A stretch of DNA of 64,000 bases from Thozetella sp. PMI_491 (taxonomy: Eukaryota; Ascomycota; Sordariomycetes; Chaetosphaeriales; Chaetosphaeriaceae). Positions 25,257-35,735 of this stretch are shown here, one piece after another; position 1 is the first letter of the stretch, and each line of letters begins with the position of its first letter. The translations under genes were made by a program, and so were the position numbers. The notes beneath the pieces are model-generated. The model made no database searches and had not been told where the DNA came from. It saw only the letters and a list, made by a program, of their open reading frames with translations. The DNA is taken from positions 1,965,860 to 2,029,859 of the forward strand of contig MU270015.1 in assembly GCA_021432635.1 (NCBI GenBank). The letters run 5' to 3'.

Positions 25257-26351
25257 ATGGTTGCCCTCGAGGCCATCCGCGCATCCAACGCCCGCATCGC
25301 ATCGGAGCTGCCCGCCGGCCTCGTGGCCGTCTTCATCGGCGCCACCAGCGGCATAGGCGCCACCAGCCTGAAGCAGTTCGCCAAGCACACCAACAAGCCG
25401 CGCATCTACTTCGTCGGCAGGCGGGAGGACGAAGCCGGCCGCGTCCTAGCGGAGCTCAAGACCCTCAATCCGACCGGCGACTACCACTACCTGAAGTGCG
25501 ACGCGAGCCTCCTCAAGAATGTCGACCAGCTATGTCTCGATATCAAGAGCAAAGAGTCCACCATCAATCTGCTCTTCGTCACCATCGGTACACTAATCAC
25601 GGGCAGACGTAAGTGCTTTCCTACATCGCCAAGTCACCTTTTTCTCACCTAGTCCCCCATCTCACCAACGAGAAATTCTCCAGGGACCGAGGAGGAGCTG
25701 CCCTATGCTACAGCAGTGACATACTATGCGCGCATGCGCTTTATCGCCAACCTGCTCCCACTCGTCCGCCAGGCCAACACCCTCCGTCGCGTCGTCACCG
25801 TCTTTGCCGGCAGCAAGGAGGGCAAGATCTATCCGGATGACCTCCCCGCCGAGAAGCTCAGTCCTCTGTCTGTTCGCGGCCACGTGGTGTCCATGATGAC
25901 CCTGGGACTCGAGGCCCTCGCCAAGGAGGCGCCTGAGGTCTCCTTCATACACGACTACCCGGGCTTTGTCGAAACTGGCATGTCCCGCGAGCTCAAGGGT
26001 CCCACCGCTGCCATCATGCGTGTCATCTTCAAGCCTGTTGTCATGTTTCTCAAGCTGCCCATCGACGAGGTCGGCGAGCGCCACACGTTCTTCGCCACCA
26101 GCGCCCGCTTTCCGCCGTCGTCTCGCGAGTCTGAGGCTGATGGCCTGAAAATGGAAGACGGCATAGAAACCGCGGTGGGCACTGATGGTAAGGTTGGTGG
26201 TGGTGTGTACTCGATCGACTACGAGGCGGAGGGAACGGATCCGAAGGTGCAGGAAGTTCTGGAAGGCCTGAGGAAGAGCGGGGTTGCAGAGAAGGCCTGG
26301 AAGCACACGCAAGACGAGTTTATTCGCATCACAGGAAGTACATCAATCTGA
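25257..26351 (+). CDS. atypical short-chain dehydrogenase/reductase
   Basis: Two exons (25257-25608, 25684-26351) give 339 residues. The first real ATG, MVALEAIRASN, is used; an in-frame TTG upstream is not. The cofactor motif GATSGIGATS follows a strand VAVFIG and an acidic/arginine cofactor segment, YFVGRREDE, which points to NADPH. The NNAG strand is replaced by LLFVTIG. The usual YxxxK catalytic pair reads YYARMR, so lysine is replaced by arginine. I recall similar YYSRMRF-type sequences in other fungal SDRs, so this may be a family trait rather than decay. Its promoter carries the inverted AAACTCCGG pair, which places it in the pathway. A ketoreductase acting on the polyketide side chain, as proposed for AzaE or MrPigC, is the likeliest role, but this is inference. 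Confidence 0.85.
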
Positions 26352-26648
26352 GAATGGAGCTGAGGTATGTCAAGCAGGTTTATCGGGCACAACATGACTT
26401 CGAAGCAAGTCTCCAGATAGGCTTTACCTACCCAGCGGAATGCACCGCGCCCATGGATTTTTTGACCGAGGCACTCTGAGAGTTCTTCTACGCGCTGAAA
26501 ACACCAGGCATAATATCTCACCTCGACAGGCTGTTACAGATGTCTGTAGTGCATCTGGTAGTAAGTGGTTCACCACGAATTATATTGTCTACATACGATT
26601 TATACTGCACCCCCCTGCGATGTATCAAATCTCGTAACTCGCCGTAGC

Positions 26649-28134
26649 CTATCTCGTTCCTTTCGCAGCCGGTGCAACACTCTGTTGATTGTGAAAAACA
26701 TCGTCCGGATCTACCACGGCCTTGATCCTTTCCAATCTTTCTAGATTGGGTCCCCAGTAAGCTTGCCTGGCTTTGTCATTGTTCTCCCTAGGATCAACGA
26801 ATCCGGCGTACTGTCCGTAGACTGCGCTAGACTTGCCACTCGCCGCAAACGTGCTCGCACCATCCAAGAACTGGAAAGTGGTCTGCGTCACCGGTCCGTG
26901 TGTCTGTCCGTATGAGAGCATAGCATAGGTAATGTCACGCCAGGGGTACGCGGTAGCATTTGCCGGAATGGTTCCAACATACCCCCCTCCAAGCTCAAAG
27001 TTTACAGCCCACGCCTGAGTGCCATTTTTGGCGCCATCGAGATGTTCAACAAGACGGTCGATGGCATCCTCTGAAAGGGAGGTTTCCTTGTTGAAGAAGA
27101 GAGATTTGGCGTAGAAGTACGCCTGAGTCGCCTGGCCGGTGGCGTCGAAAGCTTCGTTCATAGCCTCGGAGAACAATCGGTAATCCGTGTAGGCTTCCGC
27201 TGTTGCGGATTGCGCAGTAGGAAAGTAAGATGTGAGATTCAAGTTGTCGAATTCGCTCTGCGTACCAACGAAGCCACCAGATATCACCACCACGGCTGGG
27301 TTTAATGTCAACGTGGACGACAACTCCCATGGCACGTCAGCCTCGGAATTCCATTTTTGCCAAGCTTTGAGAACCGCGGCCCTGGATGGTGAATCTTGCG
27401 CGGTCCAGACATAAGCATAGCTTATCACCGAAGGGGGTGCGGGGATCGACTGGAAGACAAATTCTGTAACGATGCCAAAAGAAGCGGCCGCGCCTCTAGT
27501 CGCGAAGAAGAGGTCTTGGTTCTGCGAGTTGGAGGCCCTCACGACGGAAGAATTGGCTAGGACAATCTCCACTTCGACGACATGATCCGTCGCGAATCCC
27601 ACAAGCCTGGAGGTTATGCCAAACCCGCCAACGGTAGCATGACCTCCAATGCCAATGGAGAAGGTCAGCCCGTGAGGGATGTAGCGCTGGCCCGAACCCC
27701 ACAGCTTTTCATTTAGCTGGCCGAGAAGCGTCCCAGCTCCCACAGTTGCCAGACCAGACGACTGATCGATTGAAATCGCCTGAAGGTTCCTCAAGTCCAC
27801 CGAAAGTTGACCACTACTCAGCCCTGCTCTTCGTATTAGCTAAAGGAACTTCCCCAAGAGACAGCACCTGCGTACCATAGTTACCATAACTATGACCACC
27901 GCTTCTGGCTTGTATCTTTATGCCGCAGTCTGCCGCACACTTCACGGCGGCTGAGACCTGATCTGGCGTCTCTGGGTATACAATGGCCGCAGGCTTGTCC
28001 TGAACGTCGAGATTGTATTTGGAGGCATCCACAGTAGACGAGAAGGCCTTTTGCGAAGGAAATAGTACGAGGCTAGAGTTGCCCCCTACCGAAGCCAATA
28101 GGCATCGGGATAAAGTTTCCAATCCGACATGCAT
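26649..28134 (-). CDS. berberine-bridge-like FAD-linked oxidoreductase
   Basis: Two exons (28134-27876, 27823-26649) join across a 52-bp intron to 477 residues. The FAD_binding_4 domain holds RSGGHSYGNYG, whose histidine normally carries FAD covalently, then GLSSGQLSVDLRNL across the splice. The second FAD-linking cysteine of bicovalent family members should lie in the HGxCPxVGIGGH stretch. Here it reads HGLTFSIGIGGH, so only the histidine link is expected. The C-terminal BBE domain is recognisable as AYWGPNLERLERIK and VFHNQQS. I see no clear signal peptide at the chosen ATG, although an unseen 5' exon is possible. Related enzymes occur in azaphilone (AzaG/AzaL, CazI, MrPigF) and sorbicillinoid (SorD) clusters as late-stage oxidases. 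The promoter has no AAACTCCGG copy. Confidence 0.88.
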
Positions 28135-29148
28135 CCTGGACAAACTGGACTGTGCTAGCTGTCGATCAGCAACAACCGGTTCGCAGGCGAGTCCGTGTGC
28201 TTCTTCCCTGCAGCCCTCCCCGACCGAAGGACCCCGGCCCTTTTCAACTACCCAAGCTTTTGCCTAGCCAGGGGCTACATGCTATCAAAAACCACCCATG
28301 TACACTGTTTCTGAGATTGCTCGAAGGAACCGTAGGCGTTCTGCTGGTCGCAAATTGTCTCGATCCTGCCCTACCAGCCTTACACACGGCTGGGATGCGG
28401 CTATGCACTTTCCCAAGTTGGGGGTTCGCCAGCACATGCCGTAGGCAGCAAAGACAGGCGACCAGCGGCAGAGACAATTTCGGGAACGTCGTATCGAGCA
28501 CGCCCATCATCCCCCAATTCAGCCCATAAGACCGCCACATATGACTCGGCGACCCGCCGGGCTGGGCTTACCTGCAGTGATATAATCGGTACTCCGTGCA
28601 CCGCGCACAGTCTCGGCCGAAAAAAAAAAAAAAAGAGAAAATTGAGATGGAGGGGAGCCACGACATCGCGCCATCGGATCACCGGGCGAACGTCCCTGTG
28701 GCGCCTCCTCCTCACGGACCCAGATCGATTAGCTCTGCCGTTGCGCACGGTCCCACGGCACAGCGAGCACTGCCGAGGCACCGTGCTTTGCAGCTAGGGC
28801 TAGGTCCTAGAATGGCAGCTTCCGAGGTTCGAGTTACATTTCCACACTTCATGTCAAGGACAGCCCCCTTCCTCGATGTCACCGGCACAATGGCGAAGCG
28901 ACGTGCATGCGAGCGGGCCGATTTGAGACACGCGTTGACCACGTATGAACCCCAAAATACGCTCCCCCCCTCCATATGACGGAGTGGCTTACCGGGCATG
29001 CGCGGAATTTGTAAGATGCATCCACCAACCCGGTGTCCGTTGTACCCCGAAGCCATGCACATGCATATCGAGCGGAAAATCGACCGCCTTGCTAGGCATT
29101 TCTTTCTGTTGTACAGGATTCCTCAGGTCTAATGTACACCTAGGAATG
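28135..29148. other. intergenic, oxidase promoter and regulator 3' end
   Basis: No protein-like frame is seen. A run of 15 A on the plus strand lies at about 28620-28634. The sequence nearest 28135 should hold the oxidase promoter. No copy of the cluster motif is found. Confidence 0.5.
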
Positions 29149-31161
29149 TCACTCTAATTCTAATAGGTAGTAATAATGTGCTGCAAGATGGTTCACAGGC
29201 TTGAGCTTCTGCAGCACATCCAAGCATGCCCGCCGTGACTCCTCAATCGAGTCAACATCTTCTGGCTTCAGCTCCGTCGCCCTAATCTCTAGGTGCTTCC
29301 CCAGTCTAGAAGCAGCTAGATAGATAGGTAGTGGCATGAACGTGTGCGATCTGAAGCATCCAAACTGCTGGTGGTCACTGGCCAGCCGCGTAATATCTTT
29401 GGCAGCTGCTAGCGCTCTCTCCTGGAACTGTCGAATTATAGCTTGATTCTGTTCCTTCCCGGGCGTTGTTTCAATGCTTTCACACATGTATATGATGGCC
29501 GAATGCGCAAGCATGTGGCAAAGAACGTTCATCGGGTCCATGCCAAGTACGGTGGAGGGGCAGCGGGCTTGTAAGCTCTGGAGTCTCCGCGTCACAATGG
29601 TGTCAAGCCAGTCATGGCTCGCGCCATGGTTCAGAGCTGATGTGCTGCCATACACCGAGCCTAGACTCATTATTTGTTTGTGAGATAAGATTCGGGCGCA
29701 GATGTTGGCTAGGATGGCGCATTCCGCCAGCGACGAGTAGTGTCTTGGACTTGCCAATGGCATGGCCTCATCTAGAAAAGGCTCCTGGGTTGCGCTGTTG
29801 TGTATATCAGTGTCCTGACACGGAAGACGAGTAAAAACCTACGCCAGGGAGGACTACTGTTAGTTCTTTTCCTGGGGCCAGCGGACTGTAGTCTTACCGA
29901 ATCCTCATTTAGTGCCATTGACGCCCCTTCACCAAGACTTGCGAGTCGATCCAAATAGAACGCCACCCAAAAGGTCCGTCTCCTCTCTTCTAATGAAACA
30001 GGGTCCTCGTTTGTTTCTGGGCCTTTGGATACGTGGCTATCGAGGTTGTGCAGTTTTGTGAACTGCACCAATCGAAAGACTCGGCCAGCATTGAGCCAGG
30101 CTCGACGATAGTTCGTTTTAGCAAACTCGTAGAAGGCGAGCAGGATCCACGACTGGATAAGCTCTATAGGATATGGTCCTGAGTCGCTTGTTTCCATGTC
30201 GATTCTCTCGAGCATAGAACGTGTTTTGGCATAGATGGCCTCCTGGATGTTTCCAAACTGACTCGAGAATGCCGTGGCAGCTGTGAATACAGCATACTGC
30301 AGACATTCTTGACGCTCGCTCACTACACGGCTGTCGTTGCTCCAACTGACCAATTTGGCCAGGCTGAGCATTGGCATCATACAATGAACGCGATCGATGT
30401 AGAGTTGTAATCTATAGGCTGCTTAGCTGCTGCGAAATCGGTAACCGACAGAGCGGCAATCTCTAGCACTCACAAGTCTGCCCGCACGAGTTCCGACGGA
30501 AGGGCATCGAGGATCGGGTCATGTGGGAAGGAGAGGGAAGGGGTGCAGAAAGACAGGTCTCTAGGATCAAATCCCGAGTCGCGCCGGTCCGTGTGTATCA
30601 AGGTAGGCGACGGCTGCTCTCCAACACCCAAGTCTGGAACTGAGTCTATTGTCAGCAGAGCCGGCGAAATCGAGCAAGAGCTAAAGACCCGTAGGTAGGT
30701 TTTGAAGCGTACCGAGCGAGATAAACGGGTCTGGAAGCTGGCCGTCCATGGCGGTACAATCCGCCAAGTCAAATTCTTGCCTGCCTATCTCTATCTCTGT
30801 GACGTCTCTCGGCTGCGTGGAAGCTTGTAGGCACTCGAGCTCGGCTGGCCTGTCCGTTAGCTGAGTACGCTCGATTTACGCCATGGCAATCATACCGATG
30901 CGATGGTAGAGATTATTGATGTTCTCTCTTTTGTTTCCACGCGGAGCCCGCCGCTCATTTACCCGACAGGGCACCTGGGCGTTGAGGCAAGCGCCGCACT
31001 TCGGCCGCCGTCTATCACACCGAAGCTTCTTTTTGCGGCATTCTTCAACATGGCAAAAGTTAGTATGAGTCCTGAGAAGGGTAGAAGTAGGGTGGTATGG
31101 GTCGGACGGTGCCTTCACAAGCATTCCCGGGTAATTGACGCGACTCGGTGCGTCTGTCCAT
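29149..31161 (-). CDS. Zn2Cys6 fungal-specific transcription factor (candidate cluster regulator)
   Basis: Six exons (31161-31113, 31042-30896, 30844-30713, 30639-30474, 30411-29898, 29838-29149) join to 565 residues. The zinc cluster is ACEECRKKKLRCD followed by RRRPKCGACLNAQVPC, with the usual C-x2-C-x6-C spacing. It is assembled only if a GC-AG intron (31112-31043) is accepted between its first two cysteines. A short heptad-like segment, INNLYHRIAELECLQ, follows. The middle homology region (PF04082) starts at LLQLYIDRVHCMMPML and contains RRTFWVAFYLDRLASLGEG. The gene borders the biosynthetic genes and is the only regulator within 20 kb of the PKS pair, so it is the likely pathway activator. 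It carries no AAACTCCGG in its own promoter and is probably not autoregulated through that site. Confidence 0.9.
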
Positions 31162-32466
31162 AACGGAACGACGGGGGCCAGAAGGTCGAGACCCTCCCAA
31201 CGAGGCACCCCACACCACGGCGCTTAATCGAGGGATCTGGAGTTGGCTCTCGCGCAGCGGCTCTGCTGGTCAAAGCATCCAAAATATATCCGGGTCCGAG
31301 GTCAGCTCTAATGCACGGCTGCTAGCAGGCTGTCGGCTGTTATAACTGTCTAGCCAGATTCCTAACCTTAATTAGTGACCGCCCCATCAAACCGGATACT
31401 GCTGCCCGGGGGGTTGGAGACTCCGCAACGCGACTATCGTATCATGGATCGATCGCCAGCACACGGGCCATACCAGAGGTGAATCCGCCCTGTCTGGATC
31501 GTTGCATTTTGGCAGACAGTGCCGTAAGCCCGACAGATGCTAGCGGACCGCCACAATTGCCGACGCTACATGCTGTGTGACCCAACCAGCCGTGACAATC
31601 TCTAATGTGAGCCAATAGAAGACACCATGCACAGGAGATAAACCCCTTGGCCTGGCAAGACCTGGCTCCTCCCCCCTTGGCTTCCCCTTTCGCCCCCCCC
31701 TGTCGCCTTCCGCTTGGCCCCTCCTTCCCCCATTCCCCCATTCCTCCATTCCCTTCCCGTTGCCACCCCTCGTTGGCTTCCGCTTCCCCTCACGGACCAA
31801 GCCTCTGTCGTGACACCTTTACGGGATCCTCCGCAATGATGCCGCGCCTAGCATAAACGGTCTCGCTGGGCGTCTTGGCCCCCATAGACACGACGAGTGG
31901 CTAGATTTCTTGGGACGCACTGTGTCGGCAGGGTTGTCGGCCGTCCTTCCTGGATTGGTACGGCGGCCTGAAATTGTGGCGTACAGTATGGTTGCATGGC
32001 AGATACCTCGCCGCAATCCTGGATATGATGCGACTCTGACTTCCACCGAAATCGTGGACCCTAGCACCAAGAATCCTAGAATCTGCAGTCACACCCCAGC
32101 TCGCCCAAGACAAGGTTCGAATGAGACTCTTCTTCCCATGCACGTGCCGCCTAGGGTGCCGTGAGGACGGCAGAGAGCAAAAGATTGCCAGGCTGCCAGA
32201 GATGAGTGGCCAATTCCCCTCAGTCGCCTGCCAAGCCAGCCCAGCTTAATCTGAGGATCGGGATCCTCCACGAGCCCAAGCGCCTACATACTCCGTAAGG
32301 CACCCCGGAAGAGCCATCTTCACACGGTCGCCTATATTCACAATCTCTCTTTTCTTCCTCTTCAACTCCTTCACGACTCAGGCTTGATAGCGGTCAGCCG
32401 CTCCGTCACCGACATTTGCGACGCGGCTGGATGCTCAGTCAGCACCATTAAAAAAGCCGTCTCACC
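31162..32466. other. divergent intergenic region with pyrimidine tract
   Basis: This 1.3-kb region separates the regulator from the membrane protein gene. A strong C/T-rich strand asymmetry runs from about 31660 to 31770. Open purine-rich frames opposite it are compositional artefacts. CT-rich sequence just before 32460 suits a fungal transcription start region. Confidence 0.5.
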
Positions 32467-33855
32467 ATGGCGCTCGGTATTTTCGACGACTCAACGCAGG
32501 GCGCGATCCTGGTGGTTAGCCTGGTTGCGCTGCCGCTGTGCACGCTTGCCACGATTCTCCGCTTTTACAGCACGCGCCGCTCCGCGCGCAAGCTAGGGCT
32601 CGAGGACTGGTTTGCGCTTGGCGCTTTGATCGCCTTCATCGCCCATGATAGCATGAGCCTGACTGGTAAGTCCGCTACCGACAAATATCACGCCTGATGC
32701 TGTCGATGTGTCATCGAGGGGTTGCTGACCTATCGCCAGTGCTGTTCATGCTGAATGGCAAGGGCTTCGCTGATCTGTCGATACCCAATCTCCTTCTTGC
32801 AGGCAAGGTGAGCCACCCTTACCCTCGACGACATGACCGTGCCCCCGGACTTCCCCGCATCGCGATGCAATCGCTCACTCGATATCTAGCTCAACTATGC
32901 GATACAACCCTTCTACTGGATAAACCAAAGCCTAGCGAAGCTTAGCCTCTTGTATCTCTACAACCGCGTCTTCTGGGTGGAGCCAGCCATCGTGAGGGCC
33001 ATCTATGGTGTCGGTGCTATCCATGTTTCCTTCACCACAGCAGTGATCTTGATCGTGCTGTTCGGCTGCCAGCCACTCGCCAAAGGATGGGCTGCCGCGC
33101 TCCCGGGCTCGTGTCTGACAACCTCACCGCGGCCATTCCTCGCTGTCACCGAATCCATTAACTCAACCATCGACTTCGCCATGGTTATTATTGCGGCCAT
33201 TATTGTGTCGAAGATGGGCGTGAGGACCTCAACAAAACTAAAGCTGTCCATTCTCTTCGCACTAGGAGGATTGTAAGATCCCTGACCCTTGCTATAGGAG
33301 GGCTCCACTTCCAAGCTCCGACCGCGTTAGCTGACCATTATCAAGGGCTGGCATTATAGGTTTTGTCAAGATTGGACAGTTTTATGACACAAATCCTTCC
33401 CGTGCTTCTCGATGTAAGGAACGATCTGGTCCGAATCCCTCCCCATCAATGGCTGACATGGTGCCCCAATAGCGATCAACACGACCCTCGGGCTCTGGGC
33501 CGTCGTGCAGCAGGCCTGTAGTGTCATCTGCTGCTCAGCACCTATCTACAAGAACATCTTGCCTCCCGACAACTTCCTTCGTCGCGTGGTCAATACCGCC
33601 TACAGCTCGTGGTCGACATGGACAAAAGGCTCCAAGTCGGACCGGAGCGACAGGCAGTCTTCATATCCCCACGGGCAGTCCGATCAAAATGCCGAAAAGG
33701 AGAGTAGCCACGGCAGCGGTTCCCAGAAAGGGGGCTGGCTGCGGCATGGCCCGGAGGATAACCAGGTCTCAGCAGATAAAACTAAGGCTCCGAGTGGGTC
33801 GGTGTATCCAGTGAGAGACCTGCGCATAGATCCAAGCGTTGAGAGGCTCGAGTAA
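32467..33855 (+). CDS. SAT4/rhodopsin-like fungal integral membrane protein
   Basis: Five exons (32467-32665, 32740-32807, 32890-33272, 33346-33413, 33473-33855) join to 366 residues with consistent phases. It has the layout of the fungal rhodopsin-domain family (PF20684, PTH11-related). The first helix is GAILVVSLVALPLCTLATIL, followed by LGLEDWFALGALIAFI. The conserved cytosolic segment FYWINQSLAKLSLLYLYNR comes next, and further helices include FTTAVILIVLFGCQPLA and FAMVIIAAIIVSKMG. SINTTLGLWAVVQQACSVICCSAP leads into a hydrophilic, Ser/Lys-rich tail of about 100 residues. Such proteins are thought to be receptors or sensors at the plasma membrane, and no ligand is known. It is adjacent to the regulator gene but has no visible functional tie to the polyketide pathway. 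Confidence 0.85.
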
Positions 33856-35735
33856 ATGTCAGTACTTTTGGGAAGTTAGCGTGGGACCTCTTATAACATT
33901 GTCCTGTTTTGCCACTTTCTTGTCACGGCCGCACAGGCGTTACGGGATAGGATTTACCGGGTCGGCGTTGCCACGGTTATCAGGACCATCCCCATGAGCA
34001 TAGACAGCACAAGCTGCGCCCAGGGTATATAGGCCATCACATATATAATGCATCAGAAAAGTTAGCGTTGGGCCGATATCACGACTCATCGACAGCTATA
34101 ATACTGGCTCGGCATATCAAAGCTCCAGCCATAGCTGAAAATGCAAGGCGTAGTCTCCCGCCGCACTCCTCTTCCCGGCCCTAGAGTGGGACCTTGTATC
34201 TTCCATTCCTGCCATGGAAGACATTTATTCTAGATATCCTTTGAAAAGAATACCAGGTAGGCCAGGGCGGTTACGGGGTTCTGACTGCAGCAAGAGGCAC
34301 GTCGCCCAGGCGTAGTGGTACGTTCAAGTTGTCGCTTCAGAACCGAAAGTGAGCCTCTTAAACACCAAGTGGATCAAACTGGGCCGACTTGAGATCAATA
34401 TAAGCTAAACAAGACCAATATAGTTCTCGGGTCGACAGTGGGGTATCCAAGTTCAAATATAGTCCGCGTTAGCTCGAGGGTTTAATCCGTTTTTGGTCAA
34501 AATGTTCCGAACAAGAGATAGGCCAGGCCACCGATCGGCCTAGGAAATCGAAACCCAAATAAGAAATATCGCCGTTGAACTGTGCGAGAAAGTCCTTGGC
34601 GACTTCACTCGATATCCTCCTGGTTGGCAGACTCTTCCGCGCAAAGTTCCAATAATACTCGTCAACCCTTGCCTTCCGGCGCTAATTATGGGCAACGCAG
34701 CCTTTTAGCAGCTGCTGCTGGCGCTGAATTGCCATAATTGAGCGACATATAACGGAGATAGCCAGCTCACACCAAGGCCGGAGGCCGAATCATATACGTG
34801 GCGAGTATATAAGTCGCTGAAAACTAAAACTTACTGCATGGTCTAAGGGAGGTTGGCGTGCATTGCCGCTTTTTACCATGGGAAATTGGTACTGCAGCTT
34901 CACGTTTCACGACTGAGGACGTAGAGCCAAGCTTATAGTATCCTCAATATACTTCGCTCAGCATTAGATACTCGCATGTAATATATCGATAGATACGGTT
35001 GCTGAAATACGTAAATCATCGGTATATACAAACATTTCGATGTATGCATCGATCTGGTCTACCACTAGAGCACTTGTCCGCCTATTCTAGTCAACATATA
35101 GCAACCCCCCCGCTAAGTGGCCGGGCCAAGAGCGGTAAACTAATTGAATGGCTAGTTATCTAAAGAGGCACAGCATGTAAATGTCCCGTCGGGGCGGGTT
35201 AGGGGGGTTGCCATGCATGGTCTTGGCATCCCCGTTGGCTGGACCTTTTGCGAGGACCTGAAGTGGCTGATCATGCAAGGCTCTGGTAATTGTGTTGAGT
35301 ACGATGCGTACTGTGCGGTTGGTCCCGAAGTTGTACGAGTTGGGACGTGGCGCAGAGAAGGTGCAGTTACACCAAAGTGCCTACTGCATTCTTGGGGCGT
35401 ATAGGTCAGTACACCGGGTAACGCTCTGGGTCCAGGTATGATGGCCTGTCATATTAGTAAAAGGTCCCACGCCTATGGACTCAACTGTGTCCGGACTGAG
35501 ATTGAGAGGCTGAAAGAAAATTTGCACGGTTCTGCTGAGGTCGTTGTTTCTACCTCAGCGCTGATGTTGCTGCTGAACAAACCGATCTCAGTACAGTGTA
35601 GCTTGCTGCTGTAGAATATGACGTCCATGGTCATAGGGATTTAGTAAAAGAGTAGTTGAGTGAAACTGCCGAGCGTATATCCAGTAGACCACAAGACAAT
35701 CAGCGTGGGCTGTCACCAGGATACCTGCATCGTAC
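33856..35735. other. AT-rich gene-poor stretch
   Basis: Nearly 1.9 kb without a supportable gene. It is rich in TATATA and TAG-type words and broken by stops in all frames. A stretch of about 60 codons open on the minus strand near 34500-34700 looks protein-like, but I cannot assign it. It may be a remnant of a decayed gene or element. Confidence 0.45.

Noticed and set aside
28596-28979. Plus-strand frame of 127 codons after an A-run
   Set aside because: It starts in a poly-A/Lys run and its composition is unlike the real genes nearby.
31540-31800. Gly/Arg-rich minus-strand frames
   Set aside because: They result from the purine-rich complement of the pyrimidine tract.
34500-34700. Possible transposase or other mobile-element remnant on the minus strand
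   Set aside because: About 60 codons look protein-like, but I cannot match them to any transposase, and no terminal repeats or target-site duplications are visible.
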